DNA of 6,504 bases, taken from contig CAZICK010000131.1 of the NCBI GenBank assembly GCA_964537505.1, positions 1 through 6,504 of the forward strand, given 5' to 3'. Origin of the DNA: DAINBT01 sp036732785 (GTDB lineage: Bacteria > Planctomycetota > Phycisphaerae > Sedimentisphaerales > SM23-30). Position numbers and translations under genes: made by a program. The notes under the pieces were generated by a model. That model had not been told where the DNA came from. It was given only the letters and a program-made list of their open reading frames with translations, and made no database searches. Of the stretch, positions 5,806-6,504 are shown piece by piece (the stretch's first letter is position 1; each line of letters starts with the position of its first letter).

Positions 5806-5858
5806 ATTTTTGCGTAACAGGCCCTGTTGAATGAAAATTGGGTAAAAAAACTGCGAAA
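5806..5858 (+). repeat. Right copy of an outer flanking repeat
   Basis: ATTTTTGCGTAAC (5806-5818) is identical to 1415-1427. The block at 5840-5858 (GGGTAA, A-run, CTGCGAAA) matches 1450-1470 apart from two missing bases. The spacer here is unlike that of the left copy and includes the near-palindrome AACAGG-C-CCTGTT (5816-5828). The copy abuts the long hairpin, so hairpin and repeat may belong to one element. Confidence 0.6.
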
Positions 5859-6217
5859 GTTAAGCTTTAGCACATCAAGGTTTTTTAAGGCATGGGAAAG
5901 CTCAGAATTATCTTTTGTGATTGAGATAATGGGATGGTGGAGACAAGGCCACCACCCCCACGACAATTCGTCGCCTTCAACTGGTTATCCCTGGCAGGTT
6001 GTACCTGGACAGAGCCTACTTCCATTTGGCCAGCTAACGGTATTCTCATTGATTTAATCATTCTTGTCAAGATTCTTTTTATCAGGATGCTCGCAAGAAA
6101 CTTAAAAAAACTGTTTCGATATAATGTTGCCTATAAGTGCTTTGATAGAAACATGTTACCTTGAATATTACTAGAATTTAGTTTCTTTTGCATACCTTCT
6201 GAGAATCGGATGAGGTG
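5859..6217. other. Gene-free stretch downstream of the flanking repeat
   Basis: Short open frames overlap here on both strands (for example around 5934-6164), but none shows domain character, a good ribosome-binding site or conserved composition. The only structure I see is a 6-base inverted repeat, TGGTGG/CCACCA (5935-5940 and 5949-5954), with no T-run after it. I find no RNA gene or promoter that I can support. Confidence 0.45.
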
Positions 6218-6250
6218 CTCGCAATGACATGAGGAGAGATTGCCGCGTTG
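6218..6250. repeat. Possible fragment of a dispersed GTCATTGCGAG-type repeat
   Basis: CTCGCAATGAC (6218-6228) and GAGATTGCC (6236-6244) resemble the two ends of the dispersed palindromic repeats found in many bacterial genomes, which read GTCATTGCGAG at one end and GCAATCTC at the other. Here they occur as adjoining half-units rather than as a full palindrome. This rests on recall of the motif and not on a search. Confidence 0.3.
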
Positions 6251-6351
6251 CTGCGCAAAATCCGCGTGGGCTAAGAGTCCACCCTACCAGAGGAAATGGC
6301 AATGGTGGCCCAGGTTAGCTTTGCGATGATGGGGAGGTGAAATTTTATGTC

Positions 6352-6426
6352 GCCCTTACAGGGCTTGAAAGGAATATTGGGGACATTGTACCCAGGGCGT
6401 TGCCCTGGGCTGGTTTATTTTGCCCT
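6352..6426. repeat. REP-like palindromic element
   Basis: A perfect 8-base stem, CCCAGGGC/GCCCTGGG (6391-6398 and 6402-6409), with loop GTT, is preceded by a smaller hairpin, GCCCT-TAC-AGGGC (6352-6364), and followed by a decayed third one beginning GCCCT (6422-6426). This hairpin-linker-hairpin layout recalls dispersed intergenic palindromes seen in planctomycetes and cyanobacteria. It is far from ietS (about 700 bases) and has no T-run, so I do not call it a terminator. Confidence 0.55.
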
Positions 6427-6504
6427 CATAGTGTATACTATATCATGTAAGTATAAGATAATATTATTAGCAGTAGTTCTTTCTTTTTGGTACTTTTTCT
6501 TTCT
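6427..6504. other. AT-rich window end without a gene
   Basis: The last 78 bases are AT-rich and end in pyrimidine-rich sequence. ATAGT-GTAT-ACTAT (6428-6441) is a short inverted repeat. A promoter for a gene beyond the edge is possible, but no -35/-10 pair with proper spacing stands out. Confidence 0.35.

Noticed and set aside
5742..6164. Small overlapping frames downstream of the operon
   Set aside because: They overlap each other on both strands, span the hairpin and repeats, and have no domain character or good ribosome-binding sites.

Overview
This window looks like a repeat-rich accessory segment of a bacterial chromosome. It holds one surface-polysaccharide-type gene on the left and a compact two-gene defence or stability operon in the middle. 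The taxon cannot be fixed from the sequence. GC content looks mid-40s by eye, intergenic DNA is plentiful, and a CCCAGGGC/GCCCTGGG palindromic repeat is present. Together these suggest an environmental Gram-negative with a large, repeat-laden genome, perhaps a planctomycete or desulfobacterial lineage. That is a low-confidence inference.

Layout. Positions 52-990 (minus strand) encode a complete GT-A fold family 2 glycosyltransferase. Seven codons of a possible following gene run off the left edge at 1-21. Positions 991-2191 (1.2 kb) hold no convincing gene. They are packed with degenerate short repeats, a strongly purine-rich tract with two runs able to form G-quadruplexes, and a tandem heptamer. 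Positions 2192-5650 (plus strand) hold two tightly coupled genes: a 319-residue AAA ATPase and an 830-residue cytoplasmic subtilisin-like serine protease. Positions 5651-6504 again lack a gene and contain a long imperfect hairpin and palindromic repeats.

The central pair matches the known IetA/IetS system. It was first described as a plasmid stability and incompatibility (toxin-antitoxin-like) locus on an Agrobacterium Ti plasmid, and later as an anti-phage system (listed as Gao_Iet in defence catalogues). All expected motifs are intact: Walker A, Walker B, sensor 1, Arg finger and an aromatic pore loop in IetA, and Asp290, His324, Asn435 and Ser555 in IetS. The likely division of labour is an AAA unfoldase or switch that controls, or feeds substrate to, an intracellular protease. 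The system is therefore not new, but its trigger and substrate are, to my knowledge, poorly defined.

The least expected feature is in the flanks. A 22-base direct repeat with one mismatch brackets the operon, one copy 176 bases before the ietA start and the other directly after the ietS stop. Further out, a second repeat pair (1415-1470 and 5806-5858) and three weaker short matches recur in the same order on both sides. This suggests the operon arrived as a discrete cassette, or sits between copies of a dispersed repeat, although no integrase, transposase or tRNA is visible here.
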